64,000 nucleotides of DNA, from positions 2,790,001 through 2,854,000 of the forward strand of contig NZ_QCXS01000002.1 of NCBI RefSeq assembly GCF_003260015.1. Reading direction: 5' to 3'. How positions within the stretch are numbered: position 1 is the first letter of the stretch; each line of letters begins with the position of its first letter. Made by a program: the position numbers and the translations under genes. This DNA is from Nakamurella deserti (GTDB taxonomy: Bacteria; Actinomycetota; Actinomycetes; Mycobacteriales; Nakamurellaceae). A model generated the notes under the pieces. It had not been told where the DNA came from and made no database searches. It was given only the letters and a program-made list of their open reading frames with translations. Positions 50,477-60,800 of the stretch are shown here, in pieces.

Positions 50477-51454
50477 TCAGGTGTAGAGCGAGCCGGTGTT
50501 GACCACCGGCTGGGCCCGCTGGTCGCCGCACAGCACCACCAGCAGGTTCGACACCATGGCGGCCTTGCGCTCTTCGTCGAGGCGGACGACGTCGTCGCGT
50601 TCGAGGCGCTCCAGGGCCATCTCCACCATGCCGACCGCCCCGTCGACGATCCGCTCCCTGGCCGCCACCACCGCGCCCGCCTGCTGACGCTGCAGCATCG
50701 CGCCGGCGATCTCGGGGGCGTAGGCCAGGTGGGAGATCCGGACCTCGACCACCTCGAGGCCGGCCACCGCGACACGGGCCGCCACCTCGTGGGCGAGTTC
50801 GTCGGAGACGACGTCGGTGGAGCCGCGCAGCGAGGTGCCGTGTCCGTGCTGGTCGTCGTAGGGGTGCGTGGTCGCGACGTGCCGCAACGCGGCTTCGGAC
50901 TGGACGGTCACGAAGTGGGTGTAGTCGTCGACGGCGAACACCGCCCTGGCCGTGTCGGCCACCTGCCAGACGACGATGGCCGCGATCTCCACCGGATTGC
51001 CGTCGGCGTCGTTGACCTTGAGCCCGTTGGTCTCGAAGTTGCGCACCCGCACCGACACCCGCCGGTGGGTGCTCAAGGGCACCGTCCAGACCAGGCCGGT
51101 GCGCCGGATGGTGCCGATGTAGCGGCCGAAGAACTGCACGACGCGGGTCTCGCCGGGGGCCACCACCACCAGTGGCGACGCGGTGACCAGTGCCAGCACG
51201 ACGAACACCGCACCGCCCAGGATGCCGGGGAGCCCGTGCCCGCCGCGGTTGCCGGTCACGATCCCCGACGCCAGCAGCCAACCGCCGATGCCGAGCATCG
51301 CCAGCGCGACGAGCAGGGCGAGGAAGCCGCTCACCGCCCAGGCCCGACTCTCGGTCACCTCGACCCGGGTTCCGTCATGGCCGACCGGGGCGGTGGCGGG
51401 TGGTTCGGCGATGGGGTCCCTGGTGACGTGGGTCGTGGGATCGAGGTGCACCAT
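50477..51454 (-). CDS. SPFH (stomatin/flotillin-like) membrane protein
   Basis: A 325-residue protein: a soluble N-terminus, two close helices (about 40-62 and 75-95), then the SPFH/band 7 domain (VVVAPGETRVVQFFGRYIGT, 20; LVWTVPLSTHRRVSVRVRNF, 20) and a coiled region up to VRISHLAYAPEIAGAMLQRQ, ending QPVVNTGSLYT. SPFH proteins build oligomeric rings or lipid microdomains. ATG with AGGAGG five bases upstream. The coupled RHH gene and an operator upstream show dedicated control; the specific function is unknown. Confidence 0.93.
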   Translation of the reverse strand: MVHLDPTTHVTRDPIAEPPATAPVGHDGTRVEVTESRAWAVSGFLALLVALAMLGIGGWLLASGIVTGNRGGHGLPGILGGAVFVVLALVTASPLVVVAPGETRVVQFFGRYIGTIRRTGLVWTVPLSTHRRVSVRVRNFETNGLKVNDADGNPVEIAAIVVWQVADTARAVFAVDDYTHFVTVQSEAALRHVATTHPYDDQHGHGTSLRGSTDVVSDELAHEVAARVAVAGLEVVEVRISHLAYAPEIAGAMLQRQQAGAVVAARERIVDGAVGMVEMALERLERDDVVRLDEERKAAMVSNLLVVLCGDQRAQPVVNTGSLYT

Positions 51455-51483
51455 GACGGCCTCCTGTCGGTCGGCGGACGCTG

Positions 51484-51508
51484 AAGTGATATCTATGTGA
51501 TATCACTT
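51484..51508 (-). promoter_or_regulatory. GTGATATC operator of the SPFH-RHH operon
   Basis: AAGTGATATC (51484-51493) and GATATCACTT (51499-51508) form a perfect 10-base inverted repeat with spacer TATGT. GTGATATC also occurs as a direct repeat at 51486 and 51497, an 11-base period. RHH proteins bind such sites one helical turn apart, so this is probably bound by the RHH protein at 50204. It lies 30 bases before the SPFH start. Confidence 0.85.
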
Positions 51509-51536
51509 TGATCCGCCGTCCGCCACCGGGCCGGGG

Positions 51537-52619
51537 TCAGCGGGCCGCCCATGCCTCCGTCCCGGTGCGGACCGGCCGACCGGTGCGCACCGCCTCGTCG
51601 ACGGCGAGCGCGACCAGCTGGTCCTGGCACGCCTCGGCCAGGGAGTAGGGGCCAGGTCCGTCACCCACCGCCCAGCGGGCGCTGTCCCGCAGGACGGTGG
51701 CGATGGCGATCTCCTCGTCCATCCAGCGCTGCCCCAGGAACGGATTGCGCCACAGCACCTGTCCGTCGAAGGACAGGTGTTCGGTGTCGTGCCCGTCGAG
51801 GTTGAGGTCCTGACCGAGCTGTGACCGGGAGATCGACGAGTGCAGGACGGTCCGCGGCGCGGCCAGCCGGACCACCGTGTCGTCGGCGAGTTCGCCGGCA
51901 CTGCCGCGGACGACCACCCGGCGCAGACGCAGCCGGTTGTGCCACTGGTTGTCGGTGAAGTCGTACAGGCCCGAGCGGCCGTCACCGAAGTCGACGGTGG
52001 CCAGGGTGGTCCCGGCGGGGCGGGGTCGCGGGTCATCGGTCCATCCCGCCCGGTTCAGCGGATCGACCAGCGGCGCGGTGAAACGGACGCCCCGCACCTC
52101 GGTCGGCCCGGTGCCGACGCCCAGGAACCCACGCATCATTGCGACGGCGTGGTAGTCGTGCGTGGACGAGACCTGCACCGAGGTGGGTTCGCCGATCGTG
52201 CCGCGGCGGACGAGCTCCCGGCGGGCGGCGTGACCCGGCATCATCAGGTACTGCTCGGCGACCTGGACGCCGCGGGTGGCACCGACGGCGGACCACAGGG
52301 CGCGGAGTCCGTGCAGGTCGGGCGCCGGCGGCGTCTCGCACAGCACCTTGACCCCGGACAGCGCGAGATCCTCGACCACCGCGGCGTTCTCGGACTTGCC
52401 CACACAGACGACGACCAACGCGGGCCGCTCGTGGCGGACCAGCGCGGCGGGCGACAGATGGGCGGGGACGCCCCACCGGGCGGTGGCGGCGGTCGCCGCG
52501 TCCGGCCGGCGGGCGGCGATGCCGACCGTGCGGAGGTCGGGCAGGGCGGCGGCGATGCGGAGGAAGAACTCCGCCCGCCACCCCGTCCCGACCACTCCCA
52601 GGGTCACCGGTCCGCTCAT
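51537..52619 (-). CDS. Gfo/Idh/MocA family oxidoreductase
   Basis: A 360-residue NAD(P)-dependent sugar oxidoreductase-like protein. The Rossmann motif GVVGTGWRAEFF is at the N-terminus; VLCETPPAPD replaces the canonical EKP with ETP. The second half is the mixed sheet that gives dimers. Substrates in the family are sugars, inositol or sugar phosphates; unknown here. The Lys of EKP normally contributes to catalysis, so its loss makes dehydrogenase activity doubtful. ATG start. No operon partner. Confidence 0.88.
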   Translation of the reverse strand: MSGPVTLGVVGTGWRAEFFLRIAAALPDLRTVGIAARRPDAATAATARWGVPAHLSPAALVRHERPALVVVCVGKSENAAVVEDLALSGVKVLCETPPAPDLHGLRALWSAVGATRGVQVAEQYLMMPGHAARRELVRRGTIGEPTSVQVSSTHDYHAVAMMRGFLGVGTGPTEVRGVRFTAPLVDPLNRAGWTDDPRPRPAGTTLATVDFGDGRSGLYDFTDNQWHNRLRLRRVVVRGSAGELADDTVVRLAAPRTVLHSSISRSQLGQDLNLDGHDTEHLSFDGQVLWRNPFLGQRWMDEEIAIATVLRDSARWAVGDGPGPYSLAEACQDQLVALAVDEAVRTGRPVRTGTEAWAAR

Positions 52620-52676
52620 GGCACCTCTTCCGCGTCGGGGACGCGCCGAACGGTACCGGCGGCCGGCGAGGCCAGG

Positions 52677-53222
52677 TCAGCCGGTGACGCGCTTGACCAG
52701 TCCGGACAGCACCGCGGTGGAGCGCTGCTGCTCGCCGGCGATCGCGCTGATGACCACGAGCGCACCGGTGAGCGCGGGAATCGCCCACTGCAGCGCGCTG
52801 AGCTGCGACTGCGCACCGGCCACCTCGGGCGGGGTGGCGGCCGAGGGCGTGGTGCCGTCGGTGACCGGTACCGCACCGTGCTTGTCGATCTTCTTGCCGA
52901 GCACGCGGGCGTAGGCGGTGGCACCGAGGGCGGCGACCGTGGTCACCGTCTTCACGACGGCCATGGTGCCCACCCCCTTCTGGTTGGCCACGCGGCTGCT
53001 GTTGCCGGCGAGCTGGCCGACGCTGCCGACCAGGTGGGCGCCGATGGCGGCGGCGTTGACCGGCGTCCAGCGGTCCCAGCCGGCGTTGGCGACCGCACCG
53101 GAGTCGGCGCGCGACGTCGTCTCGGCCGCTGCGGCGTTGAGGGCGACGGCGTTGCTGAGGGTGCCACCGAACCAGGCGGCGAGGCCGACGTCGTGGAGGA
53201 TGCGGCTGACGGGGTTGACCAT
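52677..53222 (-). CDS. membrane-associated protein of unknown function
   Basis: A 181-residue protein with three or four weak hydrophobic segments: LHDVGLAAWFGGTLSNAVAL (20), NAAAIGAHLVGSVGQLAGN, MAVVKTVTTVAALGATAYA and the C-terminal LQWAIPALTGALVVISAIAG (20). It resembles actinobacterial proteins annotated only as hypothetical membrane proteins. ATG at 53222 with GGGAGCTCCAC ahead. A longer frame to 53486 is rejected because the extra sequence has no protein character. Confidence 0.72.
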   Translation of the reverse strand: MVNPVSRILHDVGLAAWFGGTLSNAVALNAAAAETTSRADSGAVANAGWDRWTPVNAAAIGAHLVGSVGQLAGNSSRVANQKGVGTMAVVKTVTTVAALGATAYARVLGKKIDKHGAVPVTDGTTPSAATPPEVAGAQSQLSALQWAIPALTGALVVISAIAGEQQRSTAVLSGLVKRVTG

Positions 53223-53730
53223 GTGGAGCTCCCTGGATCTGGGGAATGGATGATCCGTCCGCAGTGCAGCCGTGACGTGAACGCCTGCGGTTGCGCACAC
53301 CTGCTGTGTCGGCGACGGCTGCGCAGCGGCAACCGGTCGACGCAGGACCGGTGCGGCGGACGTGGACCCGGGTTCGGGGCCCGGAGCGACCGCCGGGCGG
53401 CCGCTCTGGTGTGGGTGGTGCCCACGTCCCGCGCGGAGGAAACCCACGGCACGCCCGGACGGCGCGGTCGACGGCGGTTCCGGCACGGGGTCGCGGCGGA
53501 CCGGACGCCGAGCCGCCCGCCGACGCCGCCCCGACGCCGACCCATGGGCCCCGGCGGGTCGATACGGGGAACCGTCCCGCCGAGCCGCCCGCCGGCGCCG
53601 GCCCCGAGCCCGTCCGGTGGCTGTGCGGCACCGTCCGCGGCCTCACTCCGCCGCCGCCGGATCACCGGATCCCCCGGGGCCGCCGGCGGCCCGGTGCCGG
53701 TCGGCACCGGCCCTGGAGCAGACTGGGGCC
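53223..53730. other. intergenic region before the flavin disulfide-reductase-like gene
   Basis: About 508 bases with no supported gene. The plus-strand frame to 53362 gives a Pro/Arg-rich run ahead of a normal protein start and is not coding. No palindrome or repeat of note was seen. Confidence 0.6.
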
Positions 53731-55143
53731 ATGTCCGACAGTTATGACGTGATCGTGATCGGTGCCGGCCCCGTGGGCGAGAACGTCGCCGACCGCGCCG
53801 TCCAGGGCGGCCTGACCGCCGTCATCGTGGAGAACGAACTGGTCGGCGGTGAGTGCTCCTACTGGGCGTGCATGCCGTCGAAGGCGTTGCTCGGGCCGCC
53901 GTTGGCGCTGGCCGCGGCGCGGGCGATCGACGGCGCGAAGCAGGCCGTGACCGGCTCGCTGGACGTCGAGGCGGTGCTGGCCCGCCGGACCTGGTTCACC
54001 GGCGACGGCGACGACAGCGGTCAGGTGCAGTGGCTGGAGAGCGCGCACATCGATCTCGTCCGCGGCCACGGCCGGCTCGCCGGCGAGAAGACGGTCGAGG
54101 TCACCACCCCCGACGGGAGCGTCCGGACGCTGACCGCCCGGCACGCGGTCGCGGTCTGCACCGGGACCACCGCCACGGTCCCGCCGATCGACGGGCTGGC
54201 GGACGCGCGACCGTGGACCAGCCGGGAGGCCACCAGCGCGAAGACGGTGCCGGCGTCCCTGGTCGTGGTGGGCGGTGGCGTCGTCGCGACCGAGATGGCC
54301 ACCGCCTACAGCTTCTTCGGCAGCAAGGTCACCATGCTCGTCCGGTCCGGGCTGCTCGCCGGACTCGAGCCGTTCGCGGGAGAGATGGTCGCGGACTCCC
54401 TGCGCGAGTTGGGCGCCGACCTGCGGCTGGGCGTCTCCCCCACCGCCGTCCACCGCGACGGCAGCGGCGTCCACGTCACGCTGGACGACGGCTCGACGAT
54501 CGACGCGGCCGAGATCCTCGTCGCCACCGGCCGCACCCCCGCCACCTCCGACGTCGGCCTGGACACGGTCGGCCTCCCCGCCAAGGGCTACCTCACGGTC
54601 GACGACACCCTGCGCGTCGACGGTCTGGACTGGCTCTACGCCGTCGGCGACGTCAACGGCCGGGCGCTGCTGACCCACCAGGGCAAGTACGAGGCCCGGG
54701 CCGCCGGCGACGTCATCGCCGCCCGGGCGGCGGGCGCCGCGGTGGACGACGCCCCCTGGGGGAAGCACGTCGCGACCGCCGACCACGCCGCCGTCCCCGC
54801 CGTGGTGTTCTCGCATCCGGAGGTCGCCTCCATCGGTCTGACCGAGGCCAAGGCCCGTGAGAAGTACCCCCACGTCAGGGTCGTCGACTACGACCTCGGC
54901 CAGGTCTCGGGCTCGAAGCTGCACGCGGACGGCTACCGCGGTCAGGCCCGGATGGTCGTCGACACCGACCGCGAGGTGGTCGTCGGGCTGACCCTCGTCG
55001 GCGCCGAGGTGGGCGAGATGATCCACGCCGCCACCATCGCGGTCGTCGGCGAGGTGCCGATCAGCCGGCTCTGGCATGCCGTCCCGTCGTACCCGACCAT
55101 GAGCGAGATCTGGCTGCGTCTGCTGGAGAGCTACGGTCGCTGA
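53731..55143 (+). CDS. FAD-dependent pyridine nucleotide-disulfide oxidoreductase with altered C-terminal active site
   Basis: A 470-residue relative of dihydrolipoamide dehydrogenase and mercuric reductase. FAD motif VIVIGAGPVGENVA, redox pair Cys42/Cys47 in GGECSYWACMPSKA, NAD motif VVVGGGVVATEMATAYSFFG and VGDVNGRALLTHQGK. The C-terminal catalytic His-Glu of classic members (HPTxSE) is changed to SYPTMSE: Tyr454 sits where His is expected, Glu459 stays. So disulfide exchange should be impaired, and the partner is unknown. ATG at 53731; the longer upstream frame is rejected. Confidence 0.9.
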   Translation: MSDSYDVIVIGAGPVGENVADRAVQGGLTAVIVENELVGGECSYWACMPSKALLGPPLALAAARAIDGAKQAVTGSLDVEAVLARRTWFTGDGDDSGQVQWLESAHIDLVRGHGRLAGEKTVEVTTPDGSVRTLTARHAVAVCTGTTATVPPIDGLADARPWTSREATSAKTVPASLVVVGGGVVATEMATAYSFFGSKVTMLVRSGLLAGLEPFAGEMVADSLRELGADLRLGVSPTAVHRDGSGVHVTLDDGSTIDAAEILVATGRTPATSDVGLDTVGLPAKGYLTVDDTLRVDGLDWLYAVGDVNGRALLTHQGKYEARAAGDVIAARAAGAAVDDAPWGKHVATADHAAVPAVVFSHPEVASIGLTEAKAREKYPHVRVVDYDLGQVSGSKLHADGYRGQARMVVDTDREVVVGLTLVGAEVGEMIHAATIAVVGEVPISRLWHAVPSYPTMSEIWLRLLESYGR

Positions 55144-55280
55144 CCGCGCGTCCTGACCACGGATCACCGCACGCCCGACGTGTGACGGCGGTCACCGGCA
55201 GCCCCGGAACAGGCGTCGTCGCGAATTGTTGAACGCTCATAGAGTGCTGAACGCACAGCACCCAGAGCGAGAGGACCGCC

Positions 55281-56135
55281 ATGACCATCGTCGTCACCGG
55301 AGCCACCGGACACCTGGGCCGCCACACCGTCGAGGCCCTGCTCGACCGGGGAGTGCCCGCGGGCGACATCGTCGCCACCGGTCGCAACACCGATGCGCTG
55401 GCCGCCCTCGCCGAGCGCGGCGTGCGCACCGCCGTCGCCGACTTCGCCGACCCCGCCTCGTTGAAGGAGGCCTTCGCCGGCGCCGACGCCGTGCTGCTGG
55501 TGTCCGCCGACGTCCCGGGCACCCGGGTGGAGCTGCACCGCAACGCCGTGGAGGCCGCTGCGGCCACCGGTGTGCAGCACCTCGTCTACACCAGCGCGCC
55601 GAACGCCCGCGAGACCGAGCTGATCCTGGCGCCGGAGCACAAGGCGACCGAGGAGATCATCGAGGCGTCGGGCGTTCCGGCGACCATCCTGCGCAACGGC
55701 TGGTACACCGAGAACTACCTGCCCACCGTCGAGCAGGCCCGCGCCACCGGCCAGCTCGTCGCCAGCGTCGGTGAGGGCCGGGTCGCCAGTGCGTCGCGCC
55801 GCGACTATGCCGAGGCCGCCGCGGTCGTGCTCACCACCCCCGGTCACCAGGGTGCGGTCTACGAGCTGTCCGGCGACACCGCGTGGCACTTCGACGATCT
55901 CGCCGACGCCATCGGCCAGGTCGTGGGCCGCCAGGTCGAGTACGTCCGCGTGACGCCCGACGAGCAGCGCGCGGCGCTGATCGCCCACGGCCTCGACGAG
56001 GGCACCGCGGGCTTCGTGGTCGCCCTGGACGGCGACACCCGCAAGGGCCTGCTGGGTGTCGTGACCGGCGACCTGTCCCGCCTGATCGGCCGTCCCACCA
56101 CCCCGCTGCTCGAGGGCCTGCGCGCCGCCGTGTGA
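55281..56135 (+). CDS. NmrA-like NAD(P)H-binding reductase (quinone oxidoreductase-like)
   Basis: A 284-residue atypical SDR: MTIVVTGATGHLGRHTVEAL, then LVYTSAPNARETEL and ILRNGWYTENYLPTVEQARA. It is of the QorB (QOR2) type, which reduces quinones with NADPH. There is no SDR Tyr-Lys pair. ATG with CGAGAGGA upstream. QorB genes are often next to an HxlR repressor; none is adjacent here. Confidence 0.9.
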   Translation: MTIVVTGATGHLGRHTVEALLDRGVPAGDIVATGRNTDALAALAERGVRTAVADFADPASLKEAFAGADAVLLVSADVPGTRVELHRNAVEAAAATGVQHLVYTSAPNARETELILAPEHKATEEIIEASGVPATILRNGWYTENYLPTVEQARATGQLVASVGEGRVASASRRDYAEAAAVVLTTPGHQGAVYELSGDTAWHFDDLADAIGQVVGRQVEYVRVTPDEQRAALIAHGLDEGTAGFVVALDGDTRKGLLGVVTGDLSRLIGRPTTPLLEGLRAAV

Positions 56136-56201
56136 CCACCCGCGCCCGACCCGGGCATCCCGGACTCCGGTCCGGGGGCTCGGGGCGGGCGGGTGCGCGG
56201 C

Positions 56202-56220
56202 GGGCGGCTCCGCGCCGCCC
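56202..56220. terminator. hairpin between convergent genes
   Basis: GGGCGGC (56202-56208) and GCCGCCC (56214-56220) pair around TCCGC, between the stops at 56135 and 56248. Short arms, so only a moderate call. Confidence 0.5.
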
Positions 56221-56247
56221 CCGGCGGCGAGGCGCAGCGGCCCGGGC

Positions 56248-57666
56248 TCAGAAGACGAAGCCGCTGGTGACCCGCTCGATGTTGCGCATCTTGTTGACCG
56301 CGTCCAGCGCCGCGACCTTGTACGACTCGGCGAGCGTCGGGTAGTTGAAGACGGCGTTCACCAGGTAGTCGACGGTGCCCTCCAGCCCCATCACGGTCTG
56401 GCCGATGTGCACCAGCTCGGTGGCGTTGGTGCCGAAGACGTGCACCCCGAGCAACGTGCGGGTCTCCGCGTGCACCAACAGCTTCAGCATCCCGTACGAG
56501 TCGCCCAGGATCGCGCCGCGGGCGAGCTCGCGGTACCGCGACACCCCGACCTCGAACGGCACGTTGCCCTCGGTGAGCTGCTCCTCGGTCGCCCCGACGT
56601 AGGAGATCTCCGGGATCGTGTAGATGCCGATGGGCTGCAGGTCGCCGAGCTTGTCGCCGACCGGCTCACCGAAGGCGTCGTAGGAGGCGCGGCGCCCCTG
56701 TTCCATGGCGGTGGCCGCCAGGGCCGGGAAGCCGATGACGTCACCCACCGCGTAGATGTGGTCGACCCCGGTGCGGAAGTGCTCGTCGACCGTGATCCGG
56801 CCGCGGCCGTCCGCGGACAGTCCGGCGAGATCGAGGTTCAGCTCGTCGGTGACGCCCTGGCGGCCGGCGGAGTAGAGCACCGTGTCGGCCGGGATGCGCT
56901 TGCCGGACTCGAGGATGGTCAGGGTGCCGCCCTCGTGCTTCTCGACGGTGCGCACGCTCTCGCCCATCCGGAACGTCACCGCGAGGTCGCGCAGCTGGTA
57001 CTTCAGCGCCTCGACGATCTCCAGGTCGCAGAACTCCAGCATCCGCGGCCGCTGCTCCACCACCGTCACCTTGGTCCCGAGAGCGGCGAACATCGACGCG
57101 TACTCGATGCCGATGACCCCGGCGCCGACCACCACCATCGAACGCGGGATGTGTTTGAGGTTCAGGATCTGGTCGGAGTCGACGATGGTGGCGCCGTCGA
57201 ACTCGACGGTGGCCGGCCGGGCCGGCCGGGTACCGACCGCGATGACGACCTTGTCGGCCTTGACGACCTTCTTCTCGCCCTCGGCCTCCTCGATCTGCAC
57301 GGTGTGCGGATCGGTGAAGGAGGCGGTGCCGGTGTAGAGCGCGACCCGGTTGCGCGACAGCTGGCTGCGGATCACGTCGGTCTCACGGTTGATGACGTGG
57401 TTGGTCCGGGCCATCAGATCGGCGATGGTGATGTCGTTCTTGAGGCGGTAGGCCTGCCCGTACATCTCCCGCTGGCTGAGACCGGTCAGGTACATCACGG
57501 CTTCGCGCATCGTCTTGGACGGGATGGTGCCGGTGTTGATGCAGACCCCGCCGACCATCAGGGGGCGCTCGACGATCGCCGCCCGCTTGTGCAGCTTCGC
57601 CGCGGCGATCGCCGCCTTCTGCCCGGCTGGCCCGGATCCGATGACGACCAGGTCGTACTGTTCCAT
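56248..57666 (-). CDS. sthA: soluble NAD(P)(+) transhydrogenase, Si-specific
   Basis: Flavoprotein of 472 residues that balances NADPH and NADH. FAD motif [19 protein letters not shown], and [12 protein letters not shown] in which the second redox cysteine is Thr47, the defining mark of SthA versus dihydrolipoamide dehydrogenase. The end [18 protein letters not shown] matches E. coli SthA. ATG at 57666 has GAGGGG nine bases upstream; the longer frame is rejected because the family starts at [10 protein letters not shown] perfect inverted repeat 49 bases upstream is a likely operator. Confidence 0.96.
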   Translation of the reverse strand: MEQYDLVVIGSGPAGQKAAIAAAKLHKRAAIVERPLMVGGVCINTGTIPSKTMREAVMYLTGLSQREMYGQAYRLKNDITIADLMARTNHVINRETDVIRSQLSRNRVALYTGTASFTDPHTVQIEEAEGEKKVVKADKVVIAVGTRPARPATVEFDGATIVDSDQILNLKHIPRSMVVVGAGVIGIEYASMFAALGTKVTVVEQRPRMLEFCDLEIVEALKYQLRDLAVTFRMGESVRTVEKHEGGTLTILESGKRIPADTVLYSAGRQGVTDELNLDLAGLSADGRGRITVDEHFRTGVDHIYAVGDVIGFPALAATAMEQGRRASYDAFGEPVGDKLGDLQPIGIYTIPEISYVGATEEQLTEGNVPFEVGVSRYRELARGAILGDSYGMLKLLVHAETRTLLGVHVFGTNATELVHIGQTVMGLEGTVDYLVNAVFNYPTLAESYKVAALDAVNKMRNIERVTSGFVF

Positions 57667-57714
57667 CGCGTTGTTCCCCTCACGGCGGTGGCTGCCGCTG
57701 CAACCGGGGGCATC

Positions 57715-57732
57715 GTCACACATCGGTGTGAC
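57715..57732 (-). promoter_or_regulatory. perfect inverted repeat upstream of sthA
   Basis: GTCACAC-ATCG-GTGTGAC (57715-57732), 7-base arms. It lies 49 bases before the sthA start. The half-site order TCACA-TGTGA is opposite to CRP sites, so another regulator is likely. Confidence 0.65.
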
Positions 57733-57780
57733 CACCGGGTGAAGACGACGATGTCCGCCGGGGACGCGCCCCGACACCCG

Positions 57781-57820
57781 ACCGGCCCGGCACCGACGGG
57801 GTGGTCGGTGCCGGGCCGGT
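57781..57820 (-). terminator. strong hairpin terminator after the surface protein gene
   Basis: Perfect 17-base arms at 57781-57797 and 57804-57820 with a six-base loop GGGGTG, 15 bases beyond the stop of the surface protein gene on the minus strand. The longest perfect stem in the window. Confidence 0.9.
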
Positions 57821-57834
57821 CGGAGCCGCTCGGA

Positions 57835-60800
57835 TCAGTGGCCGCGGGTCCCCGGTCGACGTCGGGAGCCCAGCAGCAGCAGACCGCCGACGACCAGCAG
57901 CAGCGCGCCGCCGGCGATGCCGCCCGACAGCGACGTGCCGGTGTAGGCGAGTGGCTGGTGCGGGATCAGCGGGTTGGATCCGCCGCCGGCCGGCACCACC
58001 GGGGTCACCGGGGTCACCGGATCCGGTACGTCGGTGGTGACGGTCAGCCGGGTCACGGTCTCCGACGGCGCGTAGTTCCCGTCGCCGGCGTACAGCACCT
58101 GGACGTCGTAGTCACCCGGCGGCAGCGCGGTGCTGGCCTGGCAGGTGCGCTCCGGCAGCGCGACGGTGCACAGCACCACCCCGTCGACCACGAACGTCAC
58201 GGTGCCCGTCGCGTCGGCGGGAACGTCAGGCCCCACGGTCAGCGTGGTGGTGCCACCGCTGACCACCGGACCGGTCGCCCCGCCCACGACGGCCACCGTC
58301 GCCCGGGTCACCTGGAACGTCGTCGTGGTGGCGGACGGCAGGTACCGGGCGTCGCCGGAGTAGCGCGCCGTCAGCGTCACCGGGCCGACCGCGCCGGCCA
58401 CGAGACCGGCGCACCCCGAACCGTCACCGAGATCGATCACGCAGACCACGCCGTCGCCGTCGGTGATGGTGACGGTGCCGGTGGCGTCGGCGGGCAGCCC
58501 GGACACCGTGGGCACGATCGCGCCGCCGTAGGCGGCGTCGGGCACCGTCAGCGCCACCGCGGTGGGCGCCGGCGACACCGTGAACGCGACGTCGGCCGAT
58601 GCGGGCAGGTTGTCGCGGTCGCCGGAATAGGTGGCGACGTAGGCGTAGGCACCCGGTTGCAGGCTCGCCAGCACCTCCGTGCAGCCCTGTCCGGTCACCA
58701 CGTCCACCGTGCACACGACCTGGCCGCCGGCGGTGACGGTGATCGTGCCGGTGGCGCCCTCCGGCAGCCCGGACACCACCGGAACGGGGACCGTGCCGTA
58801 GGCCACGTCGGCGACCGCGACGGTGAACGAGGTCGCCCGCGGCGCGACGGTGAACGAGGCGGTGGCCCGGGAACCGGCGTGGTTCCCGTCGCCGCTGTAC
58901 TCGGCGACGACCGTGTAGTCCCCGGCCCGCAGACCCGCGACGGCCAGGCATCCTTCGCCGTCGGCGGCGTCGAACTCGCACAGGACACCGGTCGGCCCGG
59001 TCAGGGTGACCGTTCCCGTCGCGCCCGCCGGGATCCCGCCGATCCGCGGCGCCGCCTCCTCGCCGAAGGTGAGATCGGCGACGGTGAGGCTGATGTCGGT
59101 CGGCGCCTGCTCGACCACGAAGAGTCCCGCCGCGGAGGAGCCGAGGTGATCGGCGTCGCCGGACCAGACGCCGGTGACCGGGTAGCTCCCGGCGTCGAGG
59201 TCGGCCGGCACCGCGCAGTCGGGCTGGGTCGAGACGTCGGCGATGGTGCACAGCACCCGGTCGCCCGAGGTGAAGGTGGCCGAGCCGGTGGCATCCACGG
59301 GCAGTCCGGTGAGCGCGAGGGTGGTGCCGGCGCCGTAGACCGGGCTGGTGTCGGCCACGACGACGGTGACCGCGCTGGTCGCCTTGTCGACGCCGAGGGT
59401 GACCGCCGCACTCGTCGCGGCGGTGTAGGAGCCGTCCCCGCTGTAGGCGGCGACCACCGGGTAGACGCCGGCCGGCAGGTCCGCCGGCGTCAGGCAGGCC
59501 GCCGCGGCGGTCACGTCGGCGACGGTGCACAGCACCCGGTCACCGGCGGTGAAGGTGACCGAGCCGGTCGCACCCGACGGCAGCCCCGTGACGCTGAGGG
59601 TGGTCGTGTCGCCGAACGTCACGGCCGGGCGGCCCGGCGAGACCACCGGCACGACGGTCGCCCTGACGACCCGGAACGCGGTCCCGGCGACGGCGGGCGC
59701 GTGGTTCGGGTCGCCCCCGTACACCGCCTCGACCGCATGGTCACCCACCGGCAGGCCACCCGTCGCCGTGCAACCGGTCGAAGTGACGACATCCTCGACG
59801 GTGCACAGGGTCCGGTCACCGGCCCGGAAGACGACGGTGCCCGTGGCGCCGGGCACGAGGCCGACGAAGGACAGCACCGTCGGGGAGCCGAACGGGATCT
59901 CCGCCGGAGTGACCGCCGCCGCGAAGTCCGGGCTCGGCGCCGGGACCACGGTGACCACGGCCTCCGCCGAGGATCCGAGGTGGTCGGCGTCGCCGCTGTA
60001 GGTGACCGACACCGGGTAGGTGCCCACCGCGAGACCGGCGTCGCCGAGGCAGCCGGTCCGCTCCGAGGTGACGTCGACCGTGCAGCCGGCGCCGGCGCCG
60101 GCGTAGGTGACCGTCCCCGTCGCGCCGCTCGGCAGGCCGGTGAACCAGACACCGACCGGGGTGCCGTAGGTGGTCTGCGCCGCCGACACCGCCGCCACCA
60201 CCTGCGTCGCCGCCCGCAGCACGGTGAACGCGGTCGTCGCCGTCGCCGGCGCGTGGTTGCGGTCGCCGGAGTAGGAGGCCTGCACCGGGTACGGGCCGGC
60301 GGGGAGGTCGGCCGTGGTGGCGCAGCTCGCCGCGGCCGTCACGTCGACGATCTCGCACAGCACCGACGTGCCGCTGCGGAAGACCACCGCACCGGTGGAT
60401 CCGTTGGGCAGGCCGGAGAACGACAGCGTCACCGGCGAGCCGTACACCGGTTCCGCGTCCGAGACCCCGGCGGCGAAGGACGGGACCCCCGCGGGCGTGA
60501 CGTCGAAGGACGTCGTCGCGGTGGAGCTCTCGTGGTCGGCGTCGCCGGAGTACACCGCGGTGACGTCGTAGGCGCCGGCCGTCAGCGTGACCGGGGTGGC
60601 GCAGCCGGTGCCGGCCGTGACGTCGACCGTGCAGAGGGCCACGTCACCGGCGGTGAACACCACCGTGCCCGTCGCGCCGGCCGGGACCCCCGAGTAGCTG
60701 ACGGTGGTCGCGGTGCCGAACGGCACCGCGGCGTCGCTGACGCCGGCGGCGAGCACGGTCGGGTACGGCGACACGGTGAAGGACGTCTCGGCGGTGGACC

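Noticed and set aside
53362-53730. N-terminal extension of the disulfide-reductase-like gene
   Set aside because: The family begins at SDSYDVIVIGAG; the extension is Pro/Arg-rich and out of character.
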